This document shows, piece by piece, positions 35,612 through 44,691 of a stretch of 50,809 nucleotides of DNA. Every line of letters begins with the position of its first letter. Position 1 is the stretch's first letter. This DNA is from Prevotella sp. (GTDB lineage: Bacteria > Bacteroidota > Bacteroidia > Bacteroidales > Bacteroidaceae): contig JALFIM010000029.1 of NCBI GenBank assembly GCA_022775985.1, positions 1 to 50,809 on the forward strand, read 5' to 3'. Made by a program: the position numbers and the translations under genes. Below the pieces are notes generated by a model. It was not told the DNA's origin, made no database searches, and worked only from the letters and a program-made list of their open reading frames with translations.

Positions 35612-37867
35612 ATGAGGAAAACGATGATTTGTACTCTGGTGTTGTGCGGAGCTGTCTCTGCTGGTGCCCAGAACATAGTGAAAACCAAAGCATACGCCTG
35701 GCATGGCGATACCATAAGCCAGGGCCCCTTCATGGCCACTGCCACTGCCGATGACGAGATAGTGTCTACCTACGCGGCACAGCCTGGCTACCGAATGGGC
35801 ATAAACAAGCAGTGGAAACGCAAGAACGACCTCTCCGCTTACCCGCGTCTTACCACGCCAAACCGTCTGCATACCGCCATATACAACATGGGACTGGACG
35901 AGATGGTGAACGCCGTGGAGCCCGACACCACGCTGCGCACAGGCAAGGAGTGGGCCGGGGTGTGGACTCGCGACGTGAGTTACTCCATTCTGTTGTCTAT
36001 GGCCTACCTGCAGCCAGAGGCATCACGCATATCCCTTCAGAAGAAAGTTGACAAGCTGGGGCGCATCATCCAGGACACAGGGTCGGGCGGAGCATGGCCC
36101 GTATCTACCGACCGTGAGATATGGTGTGTGGCCGCCTACGAGGTATATAAGGTCACTGGCGACAAGAACTGGCTCAAGTTCATCTACCCTGTGATAAAAC
36201 GCTCGCTCGAGACCGATGCCAAGACCGTGTACGATGAGGCCACGGGGCTGTCGAAAGGAGAGACTTCGTTCATAGACTGGCGTGAGCAGAGCCACCCGAA
36301 ATGGATGCAGTGCGCCGACATATTCAACACCGAGACGCTCTCTACGTCCATAGTACATGCCCGCGCATGGCAGGTGCTGGCGGCCATTGCGGGCGAGATG
36401 GGCGACAAGAAAACACAGGCTGAGGCCACGAAGCGGCACGACATCATAGCCGAGGCGGTGAACAGCCACCTGTGGATGGCCGACAAGGGCTACTATGCCA
36501 TGTACCAGTATGGCCGCGACAACCTCATACTCAATCCCCGTGCGGAGACTCTCGGCGAGTCGCTTGCCATAATGTGGGGCATAGCCGATGCCGACCGTGC
36601 CAAGACCATAACCGAGAGCAACCCCACGACACCGTTCGGCGCAGCCATATTCTACCCCCAGATAGACGACATGCCGGCCTATCACAACAACGCCCTGTGG
36701 CCATGGGTGGCGTCGTGGTGGGCCTTGGCCAACGCCAAGGCCGGCAATGAGGAGGGCGTGATGCAGGCCATCGGTTCCGTGTTCCGCCCCGCCGCGCTGT
36801 TCTGCACCAACAAGGAGAACTTCAATCTCGACAACGGCGACATTGCCACACAGCTCAACTCGTCCAACATGTTGTGGTGTCTGAGCGGCAATCTCGCCCT
36901 CACTCACAAGATACTTTTCGGCATAGAGTTTGAGGCAGACGGCCTCGCCTTCCATCCGTTCGTGCCCAAGGCACTGGCCGGGACACGCACGCTCACCAAC
37001 TTCAAGTACCGCGATGCCGTGCTCGACATCACCGTGAGCGGACGCGGCAACGTGATAAAGAGCTTCAAGGTGAACGGCAAGGAGCAGCAGCCACGCATAC
37101 TGGCGAAGAAGGCCAAGGGCAAGATGACCGTGGAGATAGTGATGGCCGACAATGACATACCGGCCCTCAAGGTACACAATGTGAACAATGCCAAGGCTCC
37201 GCTCACGCCCATCACATGGCTCGACGGCACCACTCTGTGCTGGAACCCGATAGAGTATATCGGCCACTATGTGGTGCTTCGCAACGGCAAGCGCATAGCA
37301 GAGACGCGCTGCACCACCTTCGATGCCTCTGCTCCAGGTGAGTATCAGGTCATAGGAGTGAGCGGCAACGGCATGGAGGGATTCGCTTCCGAGCCACGCT
37401 CCACACGTACCTCCTTCGTGGTGGAGATGCCGGGCGAGGGCACTTCGGCCACTTCGGGCGAGATGAAGAACAAGCCCGCTGGTGGCATTCATGGCTTCTC
37501 GGGCGCAGGATTCGTTGAGGCCGGCAAGAAAGCGGTGCTCTCCATCCCCGTGAGCGTGGCCGATGAGGGCAGCTACGCGCTCTCGTTCCGCTATGCCAAC
37601 GGCAATGGCCCAGTGAACACACGCAACCGCTGCACCGTGCGCACGCTGCTCATCGACGGCCAGAAGGCTGGAACCGTGGTGCTGCCGCAGCGTGGTGAGG
37701 GCAACTGGGACGACTGGGGATACTCCAACTCCGTACGTCTCAGCCTCGCGAAAGGCAACCACACCGTGACGCTTGAGTTCCGCCCAGAGGACGAGAATAT
37801 GAACATCAACACCAATCACGCGCTCATAGACTGTCTGCGGCTCACCAAGACCGACGAGACAAAGTGA
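35612..37867 (+). CDS. Secreted six-hairpin glycosidase (MGH1/GH63-like) with C-terminal carbohydrate-binding domain
   Basis: A 751-residue exported protein with signal peptide MRKTMICTLVLCGAVSAGAQ. The catalytic region (about 80-470) is an (alpha/alpha)6 barrel: NRLHTAIYNMGLDEMV, WAGVWTRDVSYSILLSMAYL (general-acid Asp candidate), SFIDWREQSHPKWM, NPRAETLGESLAIMWG, and HNNALWPWVASWWALA. It resembles glycosidases often labelled glycogen-debranching or GH63-like; substrate unknown. A beta-rich middle domain and a C-terminal CBM6/35-like module (HGFSGAGFVEAGKKAVLSIPV ... NHALIDCLRL) follow. It is monocistronic, with a strong terminator. Family placement is less certain than the fold. Confidence 0.8.
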   Translation: MRKTMICTLVLCGAVSAGAQNIVKTKAYAWHGDTISQGPFMATATADDEIVSTYAAQPGYRMGINKQWKRKNDLSAYPRLTTPNRLHTAIYNMGLDEMVNAVEPDTTLRTGKEWAGVWTRDVSYSILLSMAYLQPEASRISLQKKVDKLGRIIQDTGSGGAWPVSTDREIWCVAAYEVYKVTGDKNWLKFIYPVIKRSLETDAKTVYDEATGLSKGETSFIDWREQSHPKWMQCADIFNTETLSTSIVHARAWQVLAAIAGEMGDKKTQAEATKRHDIIAEAVNSHLWMADKGYYAMYQYGRDNLILNPRAETLGESLAIMWGIADADRAKTITESNPTTPFGAAIFYPQIDDMPAYHNNALWPWVASWWALANAKAGNEEGVMQAIGSVFRPAALFCTNKENFNLDNGDIATQLNSSNMLWCLSGNLALTHKILFGIEFEADGLAFHPFVPKALAGTRTLTNFKYRDAVLDITVSGRGNVIKSFKVNGKEQQPRILAKKAKGKMTVEIVMADNDIPALKVHNVNNAKAPLTPITWLDGTTLCWNPIEYIGHYVVLRNGKRIAETRCTTFDASAPGEYQVIGVSGNGMEGFASEPRSTRTSFVVEMPGEGTSATSGEMKNKPAGGIHGFSGAGFVEAGKKAVLSIPVSVADEGSYALSFRYANGNGPVNTRNRCTVRTLLIDGQKAGTVVLPQRGEGNWDDWGYSNSVRLSLAKGNHTVTLEFRPEDENMNINTNHALIDCLRLTKTDETK

Positions 37868-37924
37868 TGTCTGCGCACAGCATCGTGCCGCTACGGATGT
37901 GACACGATGCCGACTCAATGATAC

Positions 37925-37967
37925 AGGCCATGCCAATGCGTATTATGGTATTGGCATGGCCTTTTTT
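37925..37967 (+). terminator. Intrinsic terminator after the six-hairpin glycosidase
   Basis: AGGCCATGCCAAT (37925-37937) pairs perfectly with ATTGGCATGGCCT (37950-37962), followed by a run of six T (37962-37967). A textbook terminator; it also argues against starting the next gene at 37918. Confidence 0.92.
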
Positions 37968-38016
37968 AGTAAGCCGCCAGCGGCTGTCCCTTCATTTACC
38001 CACTTCAACAACTGCT

Positions 38017-39717
38017 ATGGTCATGTCTGAACGCAACAGTGCCAGGAGGCTGTGCAAGGAGAACGCCTCTTTCATCATATACCTTGTCATTTCCACATCA
38101 TATCTCGGCATGCAGATGCTGCAGGGGCTGTCGTACCTTGACATCGGCATGTACATGTCGGGCTGTGAGCATATAGCCGACGATGCCAGTGCGTCGGTGT
38201 TTCTCGGCCAGTGGCTGCTGTCGTTTGTCGCGTCGTCGGGCGTGATGCGGCTGCTGCATGCCGACGGTTTCATGGCCCTGCGTGTGATGTACCTCGTGCT
38301 TACGGCCGTCATGCAGACCATGGTGTACGCCTATTGCAGGAGATACGTGCCAGTGCGGTACGTCATAGCCGGCCTTGCCCTCACCGTGCTGTCGCTGTTC
38401 GGGGCTTACACCGAGATAAACTACAACGACTACACCATGCTGCTTGTCATGCTGGCCATACTCTGCTACCACAGGGGCATGGCCTCGGGGTGGGGCTATA
38501 TGGTCCTGTCGGGATTCCTCATCGGCCTGTCTTTCTATTTCCGCATAACCAATCTCGCCTTCATCATGCTTCCGTTGGCCGCATGGCTGACGGGACATGT
38601 GGTAAGATGGGGCAGATACGGCTTCCGATACCAGGCCCTGTCGTTCGCGGCAGGATGGGTATTGGGAATCATCGCCACAGGACTTGTGGTGTGGCTCTTG
38701 GGCTATGGCGACGTGATGGCATTCACGCTGCGCAACATAATGACCGTGGGAGGCAACGCGTCCGACAGCCACAGTCTGAAGAACGTCATCGTCTGCTTCT
38801 ACGAGATACACAAGACCGAGGTGGCCGCCACCTCCGTCATCGTGGCGGTGGGATGGCTGTGCTGGCTCACGCTGCGCCATATGGCGGGCCTGTGGCGCGT
38901 GCTGTGGCTCGCGGCACTGTCGGGTGTCATGGTGCTGTGTGTGTATCTGTGGGAGCATCCGTCGAGCATCACCATAGGCATCTGCCTGTTCGGCCTGGCA
39001 CTGTGCCTCACAGACAGGGCTGAGAGTGCTGAGTTGAAACACCTGTTCGCCCTGGCCATGTGTCTGCCTGTGCTTGCTCCGCTCGGCAGCAATGCCGGCG
39101 CGGCATTCGCGTGCAAGGGTACGTGCATGCTGGCTCTGCCCATGGCCCTGTATGCCTTCGACCGTCAGTGGCGGCACCAGTGTCTGCTGCTTGCGTGCAG
39201 ACAGGGCCGCGCGGCTTACAGACAGATCCTCCGCCTGTGCTATACCGCTGTGTGCTGCGCCATGATATACACCAATGTGCTGCGCCCCATGATGGAGGAC
39301 GGCAACAGACTGGAGTGCCGATACAGGGTAGACAGCCCTCTGACAGGCCCCATCATGACGACACGCCACAATGCCGACACCCACAACTACCTGTTGAGGC
39401 GTGTGAAACCGATGCTTGCTGACGGTGAGTACCTCGTGAGCAACGGCTCGCTTACGGCCATATCGCTGCTCGGATGCCGTCCCTATGCCGTGTACTCCAC
39501 GGTGTTCTCGGGCGACATAATGAACAGCCGCTACATCGACTACGCCCTCGCGCACACCCACCGTCTGCCCAGCATACTCGATGATGCCGACGCACATACG
39601 GCCAAGGACCTCTTCGTCATGCGCTATATCATGAGCAAGGGGGCATACAGGGCCGTGTGGACTGACGGCCGCTACACGCTGTGGAAACCCGTGGGCGGCT
39701 CCGCCGTGCGCCGATAG
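38017..39717 (+). CDS. Polytopic membrane protein, GT-C glycosyltransferase-like
   Basis: About 566 residues with some ten to twelve hydrophobic helices and a C-terminal soluble domain of about 150 residues. After the first helix comes SYLDIGMYMSGCEH, and later FGAYTEINYNDYTMLLVMLA and GLSFYFRITNLAF. An acidic loop after TM1 and this topology resemble GT-C lipid-linked-sugar transferases, but I cannot assign a family. The start is 38017 or 38023 (MSERNSARR); the upstream in-frame ATG at 37918 would read through the preceding terminator. It stands alone on the plus strand. Confidence 0.7.
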   Translation: MVMSERNSARRLCKENASFIIYLVISTSYLGMQMLQGLSYLDIGMYMSGCEHIADDASASVFLGQWLLSFVASSGVMRLLHADGFMALRVMYLVLTAVMQTMVYAYCRRYVPVRYVIAGLALTVLSLFGAYTEINYNDYTMLLVMLAILCYHRGMASGWGYMVLSGFLIGLSFYFRITNLAFIMLPLAAWLTGHVVRWGRYGFRYQALSFAAGWVLGIIATGLVVWLLGYGDVMAFTLRNIMTVGGNASDSHSLKNVIVCFYEIHKTEVAATSVIVAVGWLCWLTLRHMAGLWRVLWLAALSGVMVLCVYLWEHPSSITIGICLFGLALCLTDRAESAELKHLFALAMCLPVLAPLGSNAGAAFACKGTCMLALPMALYAFDRQWRHQCLLLACRQGRAAYRQILRLCYTAVCCAMIYTNVLRPMMEDGNRLECRYRVDSPLTGPIMTTRHNADTHNYLLRRVKPMLADGEYLVSNGSLTAISLLGCRPYAVYSTVFSGDIMNSRYIDYALAHTHRLPSILDDADAHTAKDLFVMRYIMSKGAYRAVWTDGRYTLWKPVGGSAVRR

Positions 39718-39818
39718 CACCGTGTGCGTGGCTCGGTGCGCGTGCGCGGAAGCGTGGCACGGGGCGGCGTTTTAGCATGTTTTATAACAGTGGGTGTGGT
39801 TGTCAACATGATTTTTAT

Positions 39819-39826
39819 TAACTTTG
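39819..39826 (+). promoter_or_regulatory. -7 element of the MATE exporter gene
   Basis: TAACTTTG lies 24 bases before the ATG at 39851. It overlaps the alternative in-frame ATG at 39824, which therefore cannot be the start. Confidence 0.7.
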
Positions 39827-39850
39827 CAGACTGAAAATCAGACGTCATTT

Positions 39851-41230
39851 ATGTACAACAGCACCGCCCTCCTTTACAAGATACGCTCAGGCCAGCCCAT
39901 GACGCTGGGCGACAAGCTGCGGCTCATCGTAGGACTCAGCATACCGTCGATACTCGCACAGGTGACGAGCGTGCTCATGTTCTTCATAGATGCGGCCATG
40001 GTGGGGCATCTCGGGGCCGAGGCGTCAGCGTCTATCGGTCTCGTGGAGAGCACCACGTGGCTCATGGGCAGCATCACCAACGCAGCGTCGATGGGCTTCT
40101 CGGTGCAGGTGGCCCACTACATCGGTGCCAACGACTTCCGTCAGGCACGCGCCGCCTTCCGCAACGGCATAGTGTCTACGGCCGTGGTGAGCCTCTCCAT
40201 ATCATTGATAGGACTCCTCGTCTACCGCCAGCTGCCGTTCTGGCTCGGCGGCAACGCGTCGATAGCCTCCGACGCGTCGATGTATTTCCTTATATTCGCG
40301 CTCACAGTACCCTTCTTCCAGTTCAGCAATCTGTGCGGCGGCATGCTCAAGTGCTCGGGCAACATGCACATACCGAGTATCGTGAGCATAGCCGTGTGCG
40401 TGCTCGACGTGCTCTTCAACTATCTGTTCATATACATGGCAGAGTGGGGAGTGGTGGGTGCGGCCCTCGGCACGTCGCTCGCCATAACCTGCGGAGCCGC
40501 CGTGCAGGGCTACTATGCCGTGTTGCGCAACGCCGTGCTCAACCTCCGTCAGGACGGGTCGGCGGTGAGGTGGCTCGGCGGATACGTGCGCAACGCGCTG
40601 AAGATAGGGTCGCCCATGGCCCTGCAGTCGGTGTTTATGAACGGTGCGCAGATAGTGAGCACCATGATAGTGGCACCGCTCGGAACCATAGCCATTGCCG
40701 CCAACTCGTTCGCCATAACCGCAGAGAGCCTCTGCTACATGCCGGGCTACGGCATAGGAGAGGCCGCCACCACCCTCGTGGGACAGAGCCGTGGGGCGGG
40801 ACGCATGGACGTATGCCGCAGCTTCGCGTACCTCACCGTGGGCATAGGCATGCTCGTAATGGCGGTGATGGGACTCGTGATGTACGTGTTCGCGCCCGAG
40901 ATGATGTCCGTGCTCACGCCTGTGCCCGCCATACACGACATGGGAGTGATGTGTCTGCGCATAGAGGCTTTCGCCGAACCGATGTTCGCCGCCTCCATCG
41001 TGGTGTACAGTGTGTGCGTGGGAGTGGGCGACACGCTCCGCCCCGTAATCATCAACCTCATATCCATGTGGTGCGTGAGGCTCTCTATGGCGGCGGCCCT
41101 CGCGCCACGCTACGGACTGCGCGGCGTGTGGATAGCCATGGCGGTGGAGCTCACGTTCCGTGGACTGATGTACCTCATAAGGCTCTTCCGTGGGCGGTGG
41201 ATGACGCGCGGAGCAGTGAAGATAAACTGA
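39851..41230 (+). CDS. MATE-family multidrug exporter
   Basis: A 459-residue inner-membrane exporter of the MATE family (NorM/DinF-like), with twelve helices in two homologous halves, exporting cationic compounds against Na+ or H+. Seen: LIVGLSIPSILAQVTSVLMFFIDAAMVGHLG in parts at residues 20-50, with the family signature around FIDAAMVGHLG, SMGFSVQVAHYIGAND, NLCGGMLKCSGNMHIP, and the second-half GYGIGEAATTLVGQSRGAG. The start at 39851 (MYNSTALL) is set by the promoter. No regulator gene is adjacent. Substrate unknown. Confidence 0.93.
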   Translation: MYNSTALLYKIRSGQPMTLGDKLRLIVGLSIPSILAQVTSVLMFFIDAAMVGHLGAEASASIGLVESTTWLMGSITNAASMGFSVQVAHYIGANDFRQARAAFRNGIVSTAVVSLSISLIGLLVYRQLPFWLGGNASIASDASMYFLIFALTVPFFQFSNLCGGMLKCSGNMHIPSIVSIAVCVLDVLFNYLFIYMAEWGVVGAALGTSLAITCGAAVQGYYAVLRNAVLNLRQDGSAVRWLGGYVRNALKIGSPMALQSVFMNGAQIVSTMIVAPLGTIAIAANSFAITAESLCYMPGYGIGEAATTLVGQSRGAGRMDVCRSFAYLTVGIGMLVMAVMGLVMYVFAPEMMSVLTPVPAIHDMGVMCLRIEAFAEPMFAASIVVYSVCVGVGDTLRPVIINLISMWCVRLSMAAALAPRYGLRGVWIAMAVELTFRGLMYLIRLFRGRWMTRGAVKIN

Positions 41231-41727
41231 CATGTGAATGTGTCTCGGCCAGACGGTTTTGTGAAACGGCCCATTTCGCACTGCAAAACAGCCCATATTA
41301 CAAGCCAAAACGGCCCATTTCGCAGCGCGAAATGGGCCGTTTTGCAACGTATTGTTAATCAGGTAGTTATGAGGTGTGTTTTGTCGCGGTTCCCACAACA
41401 GTCTTTTATGCCTTGTGATTCTGCCATTTATTGAATAATACATAGCCTTATGCCACATGCCGACTGCTTGTGCCGTGGCGTGTATATGGTCTTTCATGCC
41501 GTAGGAGTGGGCTGTGTACGCGGCATTTCCGTAGGCGGATGCAGTCTGTTTGCGGCTTGATGTGTCTTGGAGGGCGTGTTGTCTTGTGGGAACAGATGTT
41601 TTTTTATAACTTTGCAACTGCATCCCCCTGCCGCACGTCATGCGCCTGACGTCATGTCCGTGGCACGTCTGACGGCATGGGCGGAGTGCCGAACTAAATT
41701 CTGAAATCATAAATAATCATTGACCAC
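41231..41727. other. Intergenic region with palindromic array and promoter
   Basis: No gene in 497 bases. The third palindromic array lies at 41258-41345, right after the MATE stop. A -7 element TAACTTTG at 41607-41614 (with CTTG about 20 bases further up) drives the small secreted protein gene, giving a leader of about 107 bases. Confidence 0.65.
41258..41345. repeat. Palindromic 22-bp tandem array, copy 3 of 3
   Basis: Four 22-bp units (41258, 41280, 41302, 41324) with cores GTGAAACGGCCCATTTCGC, GCAAAACAGCCCATATTAC, CCAAAACGGCCCATTTCGC and GCGAAATGGGCCGTTTTGC. The last unit is the reverse complement of the first type. The flank after it (CAACGTATTGTTAATCAGG) is loosely similar to the flank of the 28667 array in inverted orientation. 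Confidence 0.92.
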
Positions 41728-42126
41728 ATGAGAAGATTTTTATTGACAATGGCCCTTATGGCAACGGCTTTCGGCGTTGTCAAGGCCGATGGCTACGGCT
41801 TCCTCACCCTTGAGGACAGCAACGGTGCCAGTCAGTCGGTAGTGGCTGTGGGCACGCGTATCACCTTCGCCGACGGCAACATCACGGCCACCAACGGCAC
41901 GTCTGCCGTGAGCATGCCGCTCAGCAAGCTCGCACGGCTCTATTTCTCCGACACCTCCACGGGCATAGAGGGCATCAGCACCGACAAGGGCGAGGCCGAG
42001 GTGACCACCGTGTCGGGCGTGAGCGTGGGGCACTTCAGCACCACCGAGCAGATGAGGGCGGCACTCGCCAAGGGCGTGTACATAGTGAGACAGAACGGTA
42101 AGACTTTTAAAATAGCTGTGAGATGA
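41728..42126 (+). CDS. Small secreted protein with C-terminal sorting-like segment
   Basis: A 132-residue exported protein: signal peptide MRRFLLTMALMATAFGVVKA, then a short beta-rich region (YGFLTLEDSNGASQSVV ... LSKLARLYFSD) and an ending GVYIVRQNGKTFKIAVR that resembles the C-terminal Por/T9SS-type or cell-surface strand in Bacteroidota (GxYxVR.nGK..K..V). It is coupled to the next gene by a 4-base ATGA overlap, so the two products probably act together. I do not recognise the middle domain. Confidence 0.75.
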   Translation: MRRFLLTMALMATAFGVVKADGYGFLTLEDSNGASQSVVAVGTRITFADGNITATNGTSAVSMPLSKLARLYFSDTSTGIEGISTDKGEAEVTTVSGVSVGHFSTTEQMRAALAKGVYIVRQNGKTFKIAVR

Positions 42127-43583
42127 AGAGAAACATATACTCCTATATACTGGTATTGGCCGCCGTGCTGGGCCTCGCCCACACCGCAGCGGCACAGACT
42201 CTTAACGTGAATGTGGGCAACGTGACCTACGCATACTCCGCCGCGCAGGTGGGCGACGTGACATGCGCAGGGGCAAACCAGCTCACCATACTCGGCCGCA
42301 CGTACAGTGTGGCCGACATCACCGACATGGTGGTGACGGCCGGGAGCGTGGCTGACAACACCGTGCGCGTAGACTATGGCAGCACTGGAGCACATGTCAC
42401 CGTGGCGGGCAACATAGCCAGCCACCTCACGGTGACGGCCACTGCCGCCGATGTGTCGGTAGTGGCCGACGCGTCGCTTGCCAATGAGGTGACGTACACA
42501 CTCAGCGGCACGTCGGCCGACGGCTCATTCTACATGGATGGCGAGATGAAGTCGACGGTGGTGCTCAACAATCTGCACCTCACAAGCCGCTCGGGCGGTG
42601 CCGTGACCATAGACAACGGCAAGCGCATAGCCGTGCGGTTGGTGGGCGACAACGTGCTCGCCGATGCCGCTGGTGGCTCGCAGAAGGCTTGCATGTTCGT
42701 CAACGGTCATGTGGAAATGACCGGGCAGGGCTCGCTCACCATCACTGGAAACGCAAGTCACGGCTATTTCTCTGACGAGTACACGGTGCTGAAGGCCGAC
42801 TGTGGCAGCCTTACTGTGTCTGCGGCCAAGAACGACGGTCTGCACGTCAACGAGTACTTCCGCATGGACGGAGGCACGGTGAGCGTGACGTGTGAGGGCG
42901 ACGGCCTGGATGTGGGCAAGAAGCTCAAGGGCTCGGAGTACGACGGACAGGTGATAATCAACGGCGGCTCGCTCACGTTGAGCTCCACTGGCGATGCCGG
43001 CAAGGGCATAAAGGCTGAGGGCGACATCACGATAGCTGGCGGAACTACTGCCGTGACGGTGTCGGGCAAGGCTTATTATGACACGGAGAAGCTGGACGTG
43101 ACCAGCGCGTCGGCCATGAAGACCGACGGCAATTTCAATATGACATCCGGCAACCTGTCGCTTATGGCCACGGGCATGGGCTCCAAGGGCCTCAATGTGA
43201 CGGGTAACATCAGTGTGGGCGGCGGCAGTCTCACCGTAGTCACTACCGGCAGCGTGTACAAGTACGACTCTGCCAACGACTCTAAACCCAACGCCGTGAA
43301 GGCCGACGGCAGCATAACGCTCGCCGGTGGCGACGTGCGCGTGGCGGCATCGCCCTCTAAGGGCACGGCCTTCAAGTCGGATGCCGACTTCGTTATCAAC
43401 GGCGGCACGGTGATGGGCATAGGCGGTAAGGCGAGTGTCCCCGACAGTTCGAGTGCCAAGGCATTCAATACCTTCACGGGACAGAGCGTCAAGGGAGGCA
43501 CCACATTCACGCTCGGCGGCGTGAGCTTCGACATCCCTGCCGCATACTCCAACCCATCGGCATACGTCGTGGTGGCGAAATGA
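42123..43583 (+). CDS. Cthe_2159-like carbohydrate-binding beta-helix protein (second paralogue)
   Basis: A 486-residue exported protein with signal peptide (RNIYSYILVLAAVLGLAHTA). An N-terminal segment of about 100 residues is followed by the DUF4353/Cthe_2159 pattern: VTYTLSGTSADGSFYMDG, VLNNLHLTSRSGGAVTID, then right-handed beta-helix rungs KNDGLHVNEYFRMDGG, GDGLDVGKKLKG, GKGIKAEGDITIAGG, GSKGLNVTGNISVGGG, NAVKADGSITLAGG. It lacks a lipobox, unlike the paralogue at 26217. The family binds acidic polysaccharides with calcium; no catalytic activity is predicted. It follows the small secreted protein with a 4-base overlap. Confidence 0.85.
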   Translation: MKRNIYSYILVLAAVLGLAHTAAAQTLNVNVGNVTYAYSAAQVGDVTCAGANQLTILGRTYSVADITDMVVTAGSVADNTVRVDYGSTGAHVTVAGNIASHLTVTATAADVSVVADASLANEVTYTLSGTSADGSFYMDGEMKSTVVLNNLHLTSRSGGAVTIDNGKRIAVRLVGDNVLADAAGGSQKACMFVNGHVEMTGQGSLTITGNASHGYFSDEYTVLKADCGSLTVSAAKNDGLHVNEYFRMDGGTVSVTCEGDGLDVGKKLKGSEYDGQVIINGGSLTLSSTGDAGKGIKAEGDITIAGGTTAVTVSGKAYYDTEKLDVTSASAMKTDGNFNMTSGNLSLMATGMGSKGLNVTGNISVGGGSLTVVTTGSVYKYDSANDSKPNAVKADGSITLAGGDVRVAASPSKGTAFKSDADFVINGGTVMGIGGKASVPDSSSAKAFNTFTGQSVKGGTTFTLGGVSFDIPAAYSNPSAYVVVAK

Positions 43584-43619
43584 CATACCGCACGCAATAC
43601 TTATAAACGACAAACGATA

Positions 43620-44525
43620 ATGAGAAAGATTTTTGCTTTGCTGCTCCTGGCATGCCTTACGGCTGCTGATGCCGGGGCGCAGTTGCTCTACAAGGTGTCG
43701 GGCAACGGACTTGAGAAGCCCTCGTACATCATAGGCACGCATCATCTGTGCAACGCCGGTTTCGCCAGTCAGGTGACGGGTGTGCGCGATGCGCTCGTGG
43801 CCACCGACCAGGTGTACGGCGAACTGATTGTTGCCGATGCCGAGAAGCCCGACACGGTGAAGATGCTCTCACGTATGATGTACCTGCCTGGCGGCGATAC
43901 TCTGCGCGATGTGCTCTCGGCTACGCAGTATAAGGAGGTGGATGCCTTCCTCAAGAGGCTCATGGGCGTGGGACTGAGCAGTCCGCAGGTCATGGAGAAG
44001 ATGGGGCGCATGACCCCTGCCGCGCTGGCCGTGGAGCTGCAGAAGGTCATATACATGACACGCCACATGGGCGAGTACGACCCATCGTCGAGCCTTGACA
44101 AGTACTTCCAGGCACAGGCTGTGAAGAACAACGAGCCTGTGGGCGGACTTGAGACCGTGGAGCGGCAGGGCCGCATGGTGTTCGACAAGCCCATGAAGCG
44201 TCAGGTGGAGGCCCTCATGTGCCTCATACACCATGAGGATGAGTATGCCGACTCTATGGATGAGCTTACCGATGCCTACTGCTCACAAGACTTGGATAAG
44301 CTGCAGAAGGCCGTGGAGAAGGGGTACGGCAGCTCTTGCGCCATGACGGCTGAGGAGAAGAAAGATCTTATCGACGACCGCAACGACGCATGGGTCAAGG
44401 CCATGCCGGGCATAATGAAGGAGCGGCCCACGTTCTTCGCCGTGGGCGCGGCGCACCTGTTGGGCGCGAAGGGAGTGCTCCAGCAGCTCCGTGATGCAGG
44501 ATATACGGTGGAAGGCGTGAAGTGA
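43620..44525 (+). CDS. TraB/GumN family protein
   Basis: A 301-residue exported protein (signal peptide MRKIFALLLLACLTAADAGA) of the TraB/GumN family, a TIKI/erythromycin-esterase-like fold with possible metal-dependent peptidase activity. Seen: the first GxH motif, SYIIGTHHLCNAGF (residues 35-48), an ELIVAD strand, PVGGLETVERQ in the middle, and the closing FFAVGAAHLLGAKGVLQQLRDAGYTV with the second GxxH. Length and motif spacing are normal. It lies 36 bases after the beta-helix gene and probably belongs to the same operon. Substrate unknown. Confidence 0.9.
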   Translation: MRKIFALLLLACLTAADAGAQLLYKVSGNGLEKPSYIIGTHHLCNAGFASQVTGVRDALVATDQVYGELIVADAEKPDTVKMLSRMMYLPGGDTLRDVLSATQYKEVDAFLKRLMGVGLSSPQVMEKMGRMTPAALAVELQKVIYMTRHMGEYDPSSSLDKYFQAQAVKNNEPVGGLETVERQGRMVFDKPMKRQVEALMCLIHHEDEYADSMDELTDAYCSQDLDKLQKAVEKGYGSSCAMTAEEKKDLIDDRNDAWVKAMPGIMKERPTFFAVGAAHLLGAKGVLQQLRDAGYTVEGVK

Positions 44526-44556
44526 CGCCCTGCCGTGCGCGGCATGAATGCAAAAG

Positions 44557-44626
44557 CATGCGCCCTGTCGGCGGCGTGAGTACAGACTGGTATATTGTCG
44601 TACTCATGCCACCGGCAGGGCGCATG
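44557..44626. terminator. Long convergent-gene hairpin
   Basis: A 27-bp imperfect stem: 44557-44583 (begins CATGCGCCCTGTCGGCGGCG) with 44600-44626, four mismatched or G-U positions, 16-base loop. It lies between the convergent TraB/GumN and SGNH genes. Confidence 0.75.
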
Positions 44627-44691
44627 TCGTTTGTTGGCGCAGCCCGTTGGGGCTGACCGTGGGTATGCAGTGGCTGTCGTGCCGCCGCGTG

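Noticed and set aside
36023..37936. 637-codon minus-strand open frame opposite the six-hairpin glycosidase
   Set aside because: Antisense shadow: the plus strand has signal peptide, catalytic motifs and a terminator, whereas this translation shows no domain.
38098..39720. 540-codon minus-strand open frame opposite the polytopic membrane protein
   Set aside because: Gln/His-rich translation without motifs; the plus strand has clear hydrophobic helices.
40057..41358. 433-codon plus-strand frame overlapping the MATE gene
   Set aside because: Arg/His-rich shadow frame; the other frame has full MATE signatures and a matching promoter.
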